A stretch of DNA of 64,000 nucleotides from Rhodobiaceae bacterium (lineage in GTDB: Bacteria; Pseudomonadota; Alphaproteobacteria; Rhizobiales; Tepidamorphaceae). The stretch is from positions 62,001 through 126,000 of the forward strand of contig JACKJK010000010.1 of NCBI GenBank assembly GCA_020637985.1. The letters are read 5' to 3'. The translations under genes and the position numbers were made by a program. Shown in pieces: positions 8,399 to 16,935 of the stretch. A model generated the notes under the pieces. That model ran no database searches, was not told where the DNA came from, and saw only the letters and a list, made by a program, of their open reading frames with translations. How positions within the stretch are numbered: position 1 is the first letter of the stretch; each line of letters opens with the position of its first letter.

Positions 8399-9525
8399 CA
8401 CATCACCTCGATCTCGGCCTGCAGCGCGCCCGCGGCCTTGATCGCCTGCAGGATGGCGATCAGGTCGCGCGGTCCGACGCCGAGCGCATTGAGCCCGTCG
8501 ACGAGATCCTGCAGCGAGATGCCGTTGCTGACGATGGCGAGGCGGTTTTCCGACTGGTCGTCGACACCGACCTGGGTGCGCGGGATGGCAACCGTCTGGC
8601 CGTCGCTGAAGGGGGCCGGCTGGTCGACGATGGGAGTCTCGGTGACCGAGACGGTGAGGTTGCCCTGGGCGATGGCGACTGTGGAGACGCGCACATCGCG
8701 GCCCATGACGATGATGCCGGACTGCTCGTCGATCACCACCTTTGCCGGCAGGTCCGGCTCGATGCGCAGTTGCTCGATGTCGGTGAGCAGTTCGACGAAG
8801 CTCGTCTTGCCGTCTGCGGGCGTGCGCACGCGTACGGTGCCGGGGTCGACAAGGTCGGCGGTGCCGGGGCCGACGAAATCGTTGATGGTGGTGGCGATGC
8901 GCCGTGCGGTGGTCAGGTCCGGGTTGCGCAGCGACAGGCGCAGGGTGTCCATCTGCTCCAGCGAGAAGCTGATCTCGCGCTCGATGGTGGCGCCGTTGGA
9001 GATGCGCCCGACGGTGGGCACGCCGCGGGTGAGTGTGGCCGCCTGGCCTTCGGCAGAGAAGCCGGCGATGGCGACCGCGCCTTGCGCGACGGCGTAGACC
9101 TCGCCGTCGGCGCCGATCAGCGGCGTCACCAGCAGCGTCCCGCCCTGCAGACTCTCGGCGTCGCCGAGCGCGGAAATGGTGACGTCGATGCGCGAGCCCT
9201 GCGTGCCGAAGGGCGGCAGGTTGGCGGTGACCATCACGGCGGCGACGTTCTTGGTGCGCAGGGTGGCGTCGCGGGTGTTGACGCCGAGGCGCTCCAGCAT
9301 CGCCTGCAGGCTCTGGCGGGTAAAAGGCGCGTTGTTGAGGCTGTCGCCGGTGCCGTTCAGGCCGACGACGAGGCCGTAGCCGACGAGCTGGTTCTCGCGC
9401 ACGCCCTCGATGTCGACGAGGTCCTTGATGCGTGAGGAACCGGCGGCGTTCGCCGATGTCGGCAGCAATGCCGCGGCGGCGGCGAGAAGGATCGCGAATA
9501 CGGCAAGGATCGGCGTCTTTCGCAT
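8398..9525 (-). CDS. flgI: Flagellar P-ring protein FlgI
   Basis: FlgI forms the periplasmic P-ring around the rod. The product starts with a Sec signal peptide (MRKTPILAVFAILLAAAAAL, cleavage near SANA). It then shows RIKDLVDIEGVRENQLVGYG and LVVGLNGTGDS, the family hallmarks, and ends with LQDLVDGLNALGVGPRDLIA. The ATG at 9525 (375 aa) is chosen: it gives a clean signal peptide and has GGGGGAG upstream. A TTG at 9603 would place the start inside the sigma-54 promoter. It is the first gene of flgI-flgJ-flgN. Confidence 0.95.
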   Translation of the reverse strand: MRKTPILAVFAILLAAAAALLPTSANAAGSSRIKDLVDIEGVRENQLVGYGLVVGLNGTGDSLNNAPFTRQSLQAMLERLGVNTRDATLRTKNVAAVMVTANLPPFGTQGSRIDVTISALGDAESLQGGTLLVTPLIGADGEVYAVAQGAVAIAGFSAEGQAATLTRGVPTVGRISNGATIEREISFSLEQMDTLRLSLRNPDLTTARRIATTINDFVGPGTADLVDPGTVRVRTPADGKTSFVELLTDIEQLRIEPDLPAKVVIDEQSGIIVMGRDVRVSTVAIAQGNLTVSVTETPIVDQPAPFSDGQTVAIPRTQVGVDDQSENRLAIVSNGISLQDLVDGLNALGVGPRDLIAILQAIKAAGALQAEIEVM

Positions 9526-9586
9526 TGCTTGCTTGTGCTCCCCCGAGCAAGGCGTTGCGGGCCCGGTGGCCCCTCGACACATCACT

Positions 9587-9602
9587 TGCAGGAGGCGTGC
9601 CA
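9587..9602 (-). promoter_or_regulatory. Sigma-54 promoter of the flgI operon
   Basis: The minus strand reads TGGCACGCCTCCTGCA, matching TGGCAC-N5-TTGC[A/T] with the invariant GG and GC at the correct spacing. It lies 62 bases before the flgI ATG. An ftr-like dyad lies about 95 bases further upstream, as expected for a bEBP-activated promoter. Confidence 0.75.
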
Positions 9603-9695
9603 AAGCTGAAATCCGGTTAACTATCTGAATTTCCGCATGAATTGTTCACGGATTGCGAGGCAGATTGGGTTGCGACCCGTCCGGGCGGACGAATC

Positions 9696-9718
9696 TGCCC
9701 GGCAAAAAATGCCCGGCG
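9696..9718. promoter_or_regulatory. ftr-like element between flgI and fliX
   Basis: Two TGCCCGGC units lie 14 bases apart. The first also forms GGCAA, three bases, ATGCC: one mismatch to the GGCAA-N3-TTGCC core shared with other flagellar promoters here. It is placed as an enhancer for the sigma-54 promoter of flgI and is also close to fliX. Confidence 0.5.
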
Positions 9719-9733
9719 TTAACATTCCGTTTA
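9719..9733. promoter_or_regulatory. Near-consensus CtrA box upstream of fliX
   Basis: TTAA, seven bases, TTTA has one mismatch to the CtrA consensus. It lies 75 bases before the fliX start. In Caulobacter fliX is a CtrA-controlled class II gene, which fits. Confidence 0.35.
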
Positions 9734-9807
9734 CCAAGACGGCGGAAAGCTGGCGCAGACCTGCCGGGGCAACCGCGCCGGCGAAGAGGATTGCAGGATC
9801 TCAGGCA

Positions 9808-10227
9808 ATGCGGATCGAATCCGCCCACAGGGTCACGGGAAGTGCAGGCGCGCGCCGGCGGGATGCGGGCAGTGGCGACGGTTTCACGCTGTCGCGCGCG
9901 GCGGAAAGACCGGCGGCCCAGGCCACGCGCTCGGCGGCAACCCTCAGCGGCGTCGAAGCCCTCATCATGCTGCAGGAAGTCGACGACGCGACCGTGCGCC
10001 GGCGGCGCGCCGTCAAGCGGGGGCACGTCCTGCTAGACCTGCTCGATTCCTTGAAGCTCGACCTCATGGCGGGCTTCGAGAATCCGGTCATGCTGGCGCG
10101 ACTGGCCGACATCGCGCGGCGCGAGCGCGACCTCGTGAACGACCCGAGGCTCGCCGAAGTGCTCGAAGAGATCGAGCTCAGAACGGCCGTGGAATTGGCC
10201 AAACGCGGCATTGTCGCACCGGCCTAG
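9808..10227 (+). CDS. fliX: Flagellar assembly regulator FliX
   Basis: FliX (139 aa) is the alphaproteobacterial trans-acting factor that couples early basal-body assembly to the sigma-54 activator FlbD. The conserved C-terminal half is present: LIMLQEVDDATVRRRRAVKR, then LLDLLDSLKLDLMAG, and DPRLAEVLEEIELRTAVEL just before the end. The ATG at 9808 begins MRIESAHRV, the normal FliX start. It stands alone between the divergent flgI operon and dksA. Its presence predicts that flbD is encoded elsewhere, because no flbD is in the window. Confidence 0.9.
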   Translation: MRIESAHRVTGSAGARRRDAGSGDGFTLSRAAERPAAQATRSAATLSGVEALIMLQEVDDATVRRRRAVKRGHVLLDLLDSLKLDLMAGFENPVMLARLADIARRERDLVNDPRLAEVLEEIELRTAVELAKRGIVAPA

Positions 10228-10379
10228 CCCCTCCAGACACCGAAATTCCGACATTTCAAGCTGATAACGGGGGTGGTTGTCCGCTCCCGAAATTTTGATC
10301 GTTGCCGGTATCGAGTTGTTGAGCCGTCGGTGCACCGACGCTATAAGGCGCGCGTTGCCGAGAACGAGGGGATCGAGGA

Positions 10380-10796
<417 letters not shown>

Positions 10797-10839
10797 GCGG
10801 CCGCACCCGGGCGCCTGTCGGAAATCGCCACGAACACGA

Positions 10840-10863
10840 AAAGCCGCCCGTCCGGGCGGCTTT
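10840..10863 (+). terminator. dksA terminator
   Basis: AAAGCCGCCCG and CGGGCGGCTTT form a long stem with a two-base loop and a T-run, starting 44 bases after the dksA stop. The flanking A-run lets it also stop leftward transcription from the flgH operon. Confidence 0.85.
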
Positions 10864-11037
10864 CCTGTTTCCGGCTCCTGCCGGGGTGGCTGGCGCGGCG
10901 GCATTGCGAAGGTCGCTGCGGGCGAGGGGAGCATTGCCCGGTTTGCGCTTCGCGAAGTCGCCGCCGCGCCGCTTGCTGGCAGGCCGCTCCAGGGTATGCC
11001 GGGGAGCGTGGCGCGGCCTGCCGGTGGAAAGGCTTCG

Positions 11038-11826
11038 TCAGAATGGCAGCAGGATGTCGAGCACCTGGCTGCCGTAACGCGGTTGCTGCATGTCGGTGAT
11101 CTGCCCCTTGCCGCCGTAGGCGATGCGCGCCTCGGCGATCTTCTCGGAATCGATCATGTTGTCGGAACCGATGTCCTCCGGCCGCACGATGCCGGCGACG
11201 ATCAGTTCGCGCTTCTCGAAGTTGACGCGGACCTCCTGGCGGCCCTCGATGACCATGTTGCCGTTGGGCAGCACCTGGGTAACGACGGCGGCGACGTTGG
11301 TGACAATGGATTCGCTGCGGTCGACGGAGCCGGAGCCGCTGGCCGATCCTGATGTCGTCGTATCGACGAGGGCGGAGGCCTCCGCGTCGGCGGGCATCAG
11401 CTTGTTGATCAGCGTCTCCAGGCCGGCGGCGCCGTTGACGGAAACGGAATCGTTTGCCGTGCGGCTCCGCGCGGTGGCGTTGGAGATCTTGGCGGAATCG
11501 GAAATCGAGACGCGCACGGTGAGGATGTCGCCTACGCGCGCGGCGCGCTGGTCGCGGAAGAAGGCGCGTGCGCCGGTGCGCCACAGCGCATTGGAATTGT
11601 AGACCGGCGGCTCGGGTTCCGGCATCGGCATGGAGACCGGCCGGTAGCCCGGCGCTGCGGTTGGATTCTCGATGGCGCTCAGCGACGGCGCATGGCCGAC
11701 GTCCGCCAGCTTGTCGGCGACCGAGCAGGCCGCGAGCATCGCGGCCGCGGCGGCGACTGCGACAAGCCGGGCGAGGCGGCCTGCAATTGTCCGCGTGCCG
11801 CGGCGCTCGATGGTTGTCGTGGTCAT
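11038..11826 (-). CDS. flgH: Flagellar L-ring lipoprotein FlgH
   Basis: FlgH forms the outer-membrane L-ring. The 262-aa precursor has a lipoprotein signal with lipobox LAAC (acylated Cys about residue 34). Mature-protein hallmarks follow: LWRTGARAFFRDQRAARVGD, DILTVRVSISDSAKISN, and NGNMVIEGRQEVRVNFEKRE. The last block is SEKIAEARIAYGGKGQI. It is the last gene of flgF-flgG-flgA-flgH, 47 bases after flgA. No gene lies between it and dksA; only the dksA terminator does. Confidence 0.95.
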   Translation of the reverse strand: MTTTTIERRGTRTIAGRLARLVAVAAAAAMLAACSVADKLADVGHAPSLSAIENPTAAPGYRPVSMPMPEPEPPVYNSNALWRTGARAFFRDQRAARVGDILTVRVSISDSAKISNATARSRTANDSVSVNGAAGLETLINKLMPADAEASALVDTTTSGSASGSGSVDRSESIVTNVAAVVTQVLPNGNMVIEGRQEVRVNFEKRELIVAGIVRPEDIGSDNMIDSEKIAEARIAYGGKGQITDMQQPRYGSQVLDILLPF

Positions 11827-11873
11827 GGTCTACTCCCCTTTGTACTTCCCCGGTGTGAATGGTTGTACCGTCG

Positions 11874-12905
11874 CTACTGGGTCGCGGCGGCGAGCCTGGC
11901 GACGGTGGCACGTACGGTGACGGTGCCCGGGCCGGTTATCTCGGCCTGCAGGATGCGGTTCGACTGCAGGTTGGTGACGGCGATCACATCGCCCCTGGCT
12001 CCGTTGGCCACCGCGCGCCCGCGCACCGACAGTACAAGGCCGGGGCGCTCGAAAACGATGGCGACCACATCGTCGCGATGAACGATGATCGGTTCCATCA
12101 GGTCGCCGTTGCGCAGCGGCTTGCCGGAGCGGATGGAGCGGCGCGCGGCCATGCCGGCGACGGCGTCGCGCGACAGCACGGTGTCGGCGGAGATCAGCGA
12201 GACCGGAATCCGCTCGATGACGATGTCGGCGGGCGAGACCGTCTCGCCGCGCTGCAGCGGGCGCGACAGGGTCGGCACCTCGGCGACCTCCTCGGCATAT
12301 CCGCCGACAGCAACACCGGCGGCGGCAAGCGTGCTGCCGTCGACACTGACGCGAGCCGAAAAGCGGCGCGCGCGCGGATCGGCCTCAATGGCGATGACCC
12401 GGACCGGCCCGCGGGCGGTGTTCTCGACCGTAAAGCCCTGGAACCCGGGATCGAGCCGGATCTCGAGACTTGCGGCGTCGCGGGCGTGGCCGAGGTGGAC
12501 CAGTTCGCTGGCGATCGCCGCAACGACGTCCTCGCGCGTGATCTCGCGGCCCGAGCGGGTAACGACGACCTGGGTGATGCCGCGGGTCTCGACGAGCTCG
12601 ATGCCCTGACGGCGGATGGCGTCGACGATGCGTGCGGCCTGGACGGTGCCGCTGGTGCCGGGCGGCGGCGCGCGGAACAGCTGGACATCGGCATGTTCGC
12701 CGGCGCCGTCGGCAAGATCGCCAAGGTGGACGATGGGGCCTGCTACGGTGATGGCGGGGCGCAGCACGATGCGCGTGGCGCTGGTCTGCGCGCGCGCTCC
12801 TGTGGCCGCGATCGCGACGAGGATCACGATCATGGCGACGACGGCTGCGCGGGCGATCATCATCGTCTGGTTGCTGACGGAGTGGACGCGGTCGAGGATG
12901 TTCAT
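11874..12905 (-). CDS. flgA: P-ring assembly chaperone FlgA
   Basis: FlgA is a periplasmic chaperone for P-ring assembly. The 343-aa protein has an N-terminal hydrophobic signal (IARAAVVAMIVILVAIAATG, cleavage near GARAQ). The C-terminal SAF-type domain carries the family signature VPTLSRPLQRGETVSPADIV, then ARRSIRSGKPLRNGDLM and a final VTNLQSNRILQAEITGPGTV. The long form with an extra N-terminal domain is usual in alphaproteobacteria. The ATG lies 13 bases after the flgG stop. Confidence 0.92.
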   Translation of the reverse strand: MNILDRVHSVSNQTMMIARAAVVAMIVILVAIAATGARAQTSATRIVLRPAITVAGPIVHLGDLADGAGEHADVQLFRAPPPGTSGTVQAARIVDAIRRQGIELVETRGITQVVVTRSGREITREDVVAAIASELVHLGHARDAASLEIRLDPGFQGFTVENTARGPVRVIAIEADPRARRFSARVSVDGSTLAAAGVAVGGYAEEVAEVPTLSRPLQRGETVSPADIVIERIPVSLISADTVLSRDAVAGMAARRSIRSGKPLRNGDLMEPIIVHRDDVVAIVFERPGLVLSVRGRAVANGARGDVIAVTNLQSNRILQAEITGPGTVTVRATVARLAAATQ

Positions 12906-12918
12906 TGTCGTGTTCCCC

Positions 12919-13704
12919 TCAACGCAGGTTGGCGGTGGCCGACAGCATCTCGTCGGCGCCGGTGATGATGCGCGCGTTCATTTCGTAGGCGCGCTGGGCG
13001 GCGATAAGGTCGGATATCTCGGTGACCGGATTGACGTTCGACTGTTCGAGGTGGCTTTGCAGCAGCGTCCCAAATCCGGTATCGCCGGGCGTGCTGACCT
13101 GCGGCGTGCCGCTGGCGGTGGTCTCCAGGAACAGGTTGTCGCCGATGGCCTCCAGCCCGGAGCGGTTGATGAAGCGCGCCAGCTGGATCTGGCCGAGCTC
13201 GGTCGCCTGGGTCTGGCCATCGATGAGCACCTCGACGACACCCTCGGAGCTGATCGAGAGATCGCGGGCATTGTTGGGGACGGTGATGCCGGGCTCCACC
13301 TGGTAACCATCGACCGTCACCAGCAGGCCGTTGGCATCGAGCTCGAAGGAGCCGGCGCGGGTGTAGGCGGTCGATCCGTCGGGCATGCGGATGCGGAAGA
13401 AGCCGTCGCCGCGGATGGCGATGTCGAGGTCCTTCTCGGTCAGGTTGATGGATCCCTGGCTCATCACGCGCGGCGTGGCGGCGGTCTTCACCCCCATGCC
13501 GATCTGCACGCCGGCTGGAACCATCGTGCCGGTGTCCGAGGTGATGGCGCCCATGCGGCGCACGTTGTCGTAGAGCAGGTCCTGAAACTCCGCGCGCTGC
13601 CGCTTGAAGCCGGTGGTGCGCATGTTGGCGACGTTGTGGGAGATGACTTCGACATTCAGCTCCTGGGCCATCATGCCGGTGGCGGCGATGTTGAGGGCTT
13701 TCAT
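12919..13704 (-). CDS. flgG: Flagellar distal rod protein FlgG
   Basis: FlgG (261 aa) builds the distal rod. It begins MKALNIAATGMMAQELNVEV and continues ISHNVANMRTTGFKRQRAEF, the classic rod N-terminal motif. The internal GDGFFRI segment and the C-terminal ITEISDLIAAQRAYEMNAR-type helix match the family in order and length. It follows flgF in the same operon and directly precedes flgA. Confidence 0.97.
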   Translation of the reverse strand: MKALNIAATGMMAQELNVEVISHNVANMRTTGFKRQRAEFQDLLYDNVRRMGAITSDTGTMVPAGVQIGMGVKTAATPRVMSQGSINLTEKDLDIAIRGDGFFRIRMPDGSTAYTRAGSFELDANGLLVTVDGYQVEPGITVPNNARDLSISSEGVVEVLIDGQTQATELGQIQLARFINRSGLEAIGDNLFLETTASGTPQVSTPGDTGFGTLLQSHLEQSNVNPVTEISDLIAAQRAYEMNARIITGADEMLSATANLR

Positions 13705-13750
13705 GGCCTTGTCCTTTCACGTTGCGGGCGGCGCGCCGCCCGGCCGACCG

Positions 13751-14491
13751 TCAGGCCGGGATCTCGGCGAGCGACTGGATCGCGTTGCGACGCAACTGGT
13801 CGGCGCGATCCAGCGTCGATGCCAGCGACTGGTAGGCGCGGTTGACCTCGATCATGCGGCTGATTTCGAGGATCGGCTGGACGTTGGACTTCTCCAGCAC
13901 GCCCTGGGCGACCCGCGGCGACACGGCGACGGCAGGCGTCTGGTCGGTTGCGAACAGGCTGGTGCCCTCGGGACGCAGCGCCATGTCGGTCTCGAACTCG
14001 ACGACGCGCAGCCGGCCCTTGTTGCCGGCGGCAGACGTCACCGTTCCGTCCGCCGCGATGGCGATGTCGGTGTCGTCGGTGCCGAAGATCATCGGACCGG
14101 ACTCGCCCATCACCTGGAAACCCTCGGAGGTGACCAGTTCGCCCGCCTGGTTGAGCAGGAAAGCGCCGTTGCGGGTATAGCGCTCGCCGTCCGGCGTATT
14201 GACCACGAACCAGCCCTTGCCCTGGATGGCGACGTCCAGCGGGCTGCCGGTCTGTACCATCGGGCCTGCCGCGAGGTCGCGGATGGTGGCGACATCCTGC
14301 ACGTAGGACAGATCGCGGTCGGGCCGCAGGTCTGCTTCCCATTCCGCTTTCGGCATGAGGTATTCCTCGAAAACCATCGATTCCGCCTTGAAGCCGGTGG
14401 TTCCGAGGTTGGCGACATTGTTGGCGATGACGTCCATCTGCCGCCTGAGCGCGACCTGCCGGGACAGGCCTATGAGAATTGGGTTTTCCAT
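13751..14491 (-). CDS. flgF: Flagellar proximal rod protein FlgF
   Basis: FlgF (246 aa) is a proximal rod subunit. MENPILIGLSRQVALRRQMD and VIANNVANLGTTGFKAESMV are the FlgF-type start. QGKGWFVVNTPDGERYTRNG is the central signature, and ILEISRMIEVNRAYQSLAS ends it. It is the first gene of flgF-flgG-flgA-flgH. A strong sigma-54 promoter is 71 bases upstream and ftr-like sites lie behind that. Confidence 0.95.
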   Translation of the reverse strand: MENPILIGLSRQVALRRQMDVIANNVANLGTTGFKAESMVFEEYLMPKAEWEADLRPDRDLSYVQDVATIRDLAAGPMVQTGSPLDVAIQGKGWFVVNTPDGERYTRNGAFLLNQAGELVTSEGFQVMGESGPMIFGTDDTDIAIAADGTVTSAAGNKGRLRVVEFETDMALRPEGTSLFATDQTPAVAVSPRVAQGVLEKSNVQPILEISRMIEVNRAYQSLASTLDRADQLRRNAIQSLAEIPA

Positions 14492-14561
14492 CGATCGTTA
14501 ACCGTTTGTTGCTCCCCACGAACGCCGCCAAACGGTCTGCCGCGGCATTCACCAACGATTA

Positions 14562-14577
14562 AGCATGTGGCGTGCCA
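14562..14577 (-). promoter_or_regulatory. Sigma-54 promoter of the flgF operon
   Basis: The minus strand reads TGGCACGCCACATGCT, with TGGCAC, five bases and ATGCT: GG and GC at the required 12-base spacing. The predicted start is near 14550, leaving a leader of about 60 bases before the flgF ATG. Confidence 0.75.
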
Positions 14578-14633
14578 AACTGAATATTGTTTGAAATCAA
14601 CGGCTTGAATGTTTCCCGACTGTTTTCCTGGCG

Positions 14634-14679
14634 GGCAAGCCCTTGCCATGCAGGCAAGCTTTACCCGGCAAAAATTTCC
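14634..14679. promoter_or_regulatory. Pair of ftr-like dyads between flgF and fliL
   Basis: GGCAA, four bases, TTGCC at 14634-14647, and CCCGGCAA, three bases, TTTCC at 14664-14679 (one mismatch in the right arm). They sit 57-117 bases upstream of the flgF sigma-54 promoter and 110-155 bases before fliL, so they could act on either side. Confidence 0.5.
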
Positions 14680-14788
14680 CCCTGGCAACGATTTGGAAAC
14701 CTTTCGTTAACCAATCGGTCCCTAGCTTCGGTCAGGAGACGGCGAGGTCGGCGGCTGCCGGCCGTGCAAGGTTTGGAAGGTGGACGCA

Positions 14789-15283
14789 ATGGCGGACGAG
14801 GACGACGACGTCGCGACCGAAGGCGAGGAAGGCGAGGGCGCACGACCGTCCAGGAAGCGCAAGCTGATCCTGTTCGGCGCGATCGGTCTTGTCGTGCTGG
14901 CCGGCGGTGGCGGGGCGGCCGCCTATTTCCTCGGCATGTTCGGCGGCGGGGAGGAGACGGTGCAGGTCACCGCCAAACCGTCGTTCTACTACGACATGCC
15001 GGAGATGATCGTGAACCTCAATTCGACCGACAAGCGCCAGCGTTACCTCAAGGTGCGCATCTCGCTGGAAATGTCCGACCAGAAGACCCTCGATGTCCTG
15101 CGTCCCTCATTGCCGCGGCTGACCGACGCCTTCCAGGTCTACCTGCGCGAGTTGCGCTCGACCGACCTCGACGGTTCGGCGGGCATGCACCGGCTCAAGG
15201 AGGAACTGACGCGCCGGGTCAACATCGCCATCTATCCCAGCACGATCGACACCGTGCTGTTCCGCGAAATCATCGTCCAGTAG
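14789..15283 (+). CDS. fliL: Flagellar basal-body associated protein FliL
   Basis: FliL (164 aa) surrounds the stator-rotor interface in the inner membrane. An acidic N-terminus (DEDDDVATEGEEGEG) and a basic stretch precede one membrane segment (KLILFGAIGLVVLAGGG, about residues 22-45). The periplasmic domain shows FYYDMPEMIVNLNSTDKRQR and YLKVRISLEMSD. The ATG at 14789 has GAAGG at good spacing; a GTG three codons upstream is an alternative. It is the first gene of fliL-fliM-DUF6468-motE. Confidence 0.92.
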   Translation: MADEDDDVATEGEEGEGARPSRKRKLILFGAIGLVVLAGGGGAAAYFLGMFGGGEETVQVTAKPSFYYDMPEMIVNLNSTDKRQRYLKVRISLEMSDQKTLDVLRPSLPRLTDAFQVYLRELRSTDLDGSAGMHRLKEELTRRVNIAIYPSTIDTVLFREIIVQ

Positions 15284-15291
15284 GCAAGCTC

Positions 15292-16449
15292 ATGGCCAAC
15301 GAACCCGTCGATCAGGACGAATTGGCGGCAGCCTGGGGCGCCGATGTCGACGAGGACGACGCCAACGTCGACCAGGAAGGCATGGCGTCGGCCTGGGAGT
15401 CGATGATCGACGATCCGGCCAAGGCGTCTGATTCATCGAAGGGCGCGGAACGGGTCCTCAACCAGGACGAGATCGACAACCTCCTCGGCTTCAACGTCGA
15501 TGAACTGAGCCGCGACGAGCGCCAGGGCATCCGCGCCATCATCAATTCGGCGCTGGTCTCCTACGAGCGCCTGCCGATGCTGGAGATCATCTTCGACCGC
15601 CTGGTGCGGTTGATGACGACCTCGCTTCGCAACTTCACCTCCGACAACGTCGAGGTTTCGCTCGACGGGCTAAGGTCGATCCGCTTCGGTGACTACCTCA
15701 ATTCGATCCCGCTGCCGGCGATGCTCGGTGTGTTCAAGGCGGAAGAGTGGGACAACTACGGGCTCATCACGGTCGAGTCCGGCCTCATCTACGCAATGGT
15801 CGACGTGCTGCTCGGCGGGCGGCGCGGGCAGGGCCAGCTGCGCGTCGAGGGGCGGCCCTACACGACCATCGAGAGCAACCTGATCCGGCGGATGATGGAA
15901 GTCATCCTGGAAGACCTGGACGATGCCTTCAGCCCGCTGTCGCCGGTGCATTTCAACATCGAGCGGCTGGAGACGAACCCGCGCTTCGCGGCCATCGCCC
16001 GGCCGGCCAACGCGGCCGTGCTGGTCAAGCTTCGTGTCGACATGGAAGACCGCGGCGGCACCGTCGAGGTGTTGCTGCCTTATGCCACGATCGAGCCGAT
16101 CCGCGGCCTGCTGCTGCAGATGTTCATGGGCGAGAAGTTCGGCCGTGATCCGATCTGGGAAGGGCACCTGGCGACCGAGATGTGGGCGGCGCATGCCAGC
16201 GTCGATGCGGTGCTGTTCGAGATCGAGCTGCCGCTGGCGCGCACGATGAAGTTCGAGGTCGGGGACACCATCCCCCTCGACATGCGCCCGGACGAGCTCG
16301 TGACGCTGAAATGCGGGAACGTGGTTCTCACCGACGGGCGGGTGGGGCGGATCGGCGACAGGATCGCTGTGCGCGTTGCAAGTCCGTTGCGGCGCCCGAA
16401 GATGACCTATGCGGCCTTCGAACAGGCCGACCAGATGGCGGGAGACTAG
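15292..16449 (+). CDS. fliM: Flagellar motor switch protein FliM
   Basis: FliM (385 aa) is the C-ring switch protein that binds phospho-CheY. The CheY-binding peptide LNQDEIDNLLGF is at residues 56-67. The middle domain includes LVRLMTTSLRNFTSDNVEV and a GYLI-like FGDYLNSIPLPAM. The SpoA-type C-terminal domain ends near ASPLRRPKM. Ahead of the usual peptide are two copies of VDQxxxAxAW at residues 6-16 and 26-36. The ATG is eight bases after fliL; a longer open frame upstream of it lies over fliL and is not used. Confidence 0.96.
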   Translation: MANEPVDQDELAAAWGADVDEDDANVDQEGMASAWESMIDDPAKASDSSKGAERVLNQDEIDNLLGFNVDELSRDERQGIRAIINSALVSYERLPMLEIIFDRLVRLMTTSLRNFTSDNVEVSLDGLRSIRFGDYLNSIPLPAMLGVFKAEEWDNYGLITVESGLIYAMVDVLLGGRRGQGQLRVEGRPYTTIESNLIRRMMEVILEDLDDAFSPLSPVHFNIERLETNPRFAAIARPANAAVLVKLRVDMEDRGGTVEVLLPYATIEPIRGLLLQMFMGEKFGRDPIWEGHLATEMWAAHASVDAVLFEIELPLARTMKFEVGDTIPLDMRPDELVTLKCGNVVLTDGRVGRIGDRIAVRVASPLRRPKMTYAAFEQADQMAGD

Positions 16450-16452
16450 GAT

Positions 16453-16935
16453 ATGAGCGGCACTTTCATCGGCGTTCTCGTGGAGGGACTGGTGGCAGGC
16501 CTGCTGCTCGTCACCATCGTCTACTGCGTCAGCCTCAACCGCAAACTCGAGCGACTGCGCTCGGACGAAGCGGACATGAAGGAACTCGTCAGCGAGCTTA
16601 TCGGGGCAACCGGCAACGCCGAGCAGGCGATCCAGGCGCTCAAGATATCGGCCAGCGACTGGGACAGGGCACTGGGTTCGCGTCTTCGCCACGCCGAGAA
16701 GCTGTCCGGCGCGCTCAGCGAACAGACGGTTGCCGCCGAGCAGGTGCTTGACCGCCTGAAGCGGATCTGCGCGGCCGCGCGCCCGGCCGAGAGTTCCGCC
16801 GCCGAACAGCCTCTACGCACCGCGGCCGCGGCAAGGAGCGAGCAAAAAAGCGCGGCTGACATTGCCGCGGCGCGCCTGCGCCTCGGGCTAGGGCGGCGGC
16901 CAGGGGCGGACAACGAAACCGAACGTGCTGCATGA
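16453..16935 (+). CDS. DUF6468 flagellar-cluster membrane protein
   Basis: This 160-aa protein has one N-terminal membrane helix (VLVEGLVAGLLLVTIVYCVS). The family-typical sequence LNRKLERLRSDEADMKELVS follows, then a coiled coil (to about residue 105) and a low-complexity Ala-rich tail. I recognise it as the DUF6468 family, found between fliM and motE-type genes in many alphaproteobacteria. Its function is not established; topology suggests an inner-membrane protein with a cytoplasmic coiled coil near the motor. It starts three bases after fliM and overlaps motE by four bases. Confidence 0.8.
   Translation: MSGTFIGVLVEGLVAGLLLVTIVYCVSLNRKLERLRSDEADMKELVSELIGATGNAEQAIQALKISASDWDRALGSRLRHAEKLSGALSEQTVAAEQVLDRLKRICAAARPAESSAAEQPLRTAAAARSEQKSAADIAAARLRLGLGRRPGADNETERAA

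Noticed and set aside
9526..9603. TTG start for FlgI at 9603
   Set aside because: It overlaps the sigma-54 promoter and adds a non-signal extension. The ATG at 9525 gives a clean signal peptide.
14587..16449. FliM open frame extended upstream to 14587
   Set aside because: The extension lies over fliL in another frame. The ATG at 15292 gives the normal FliM start.
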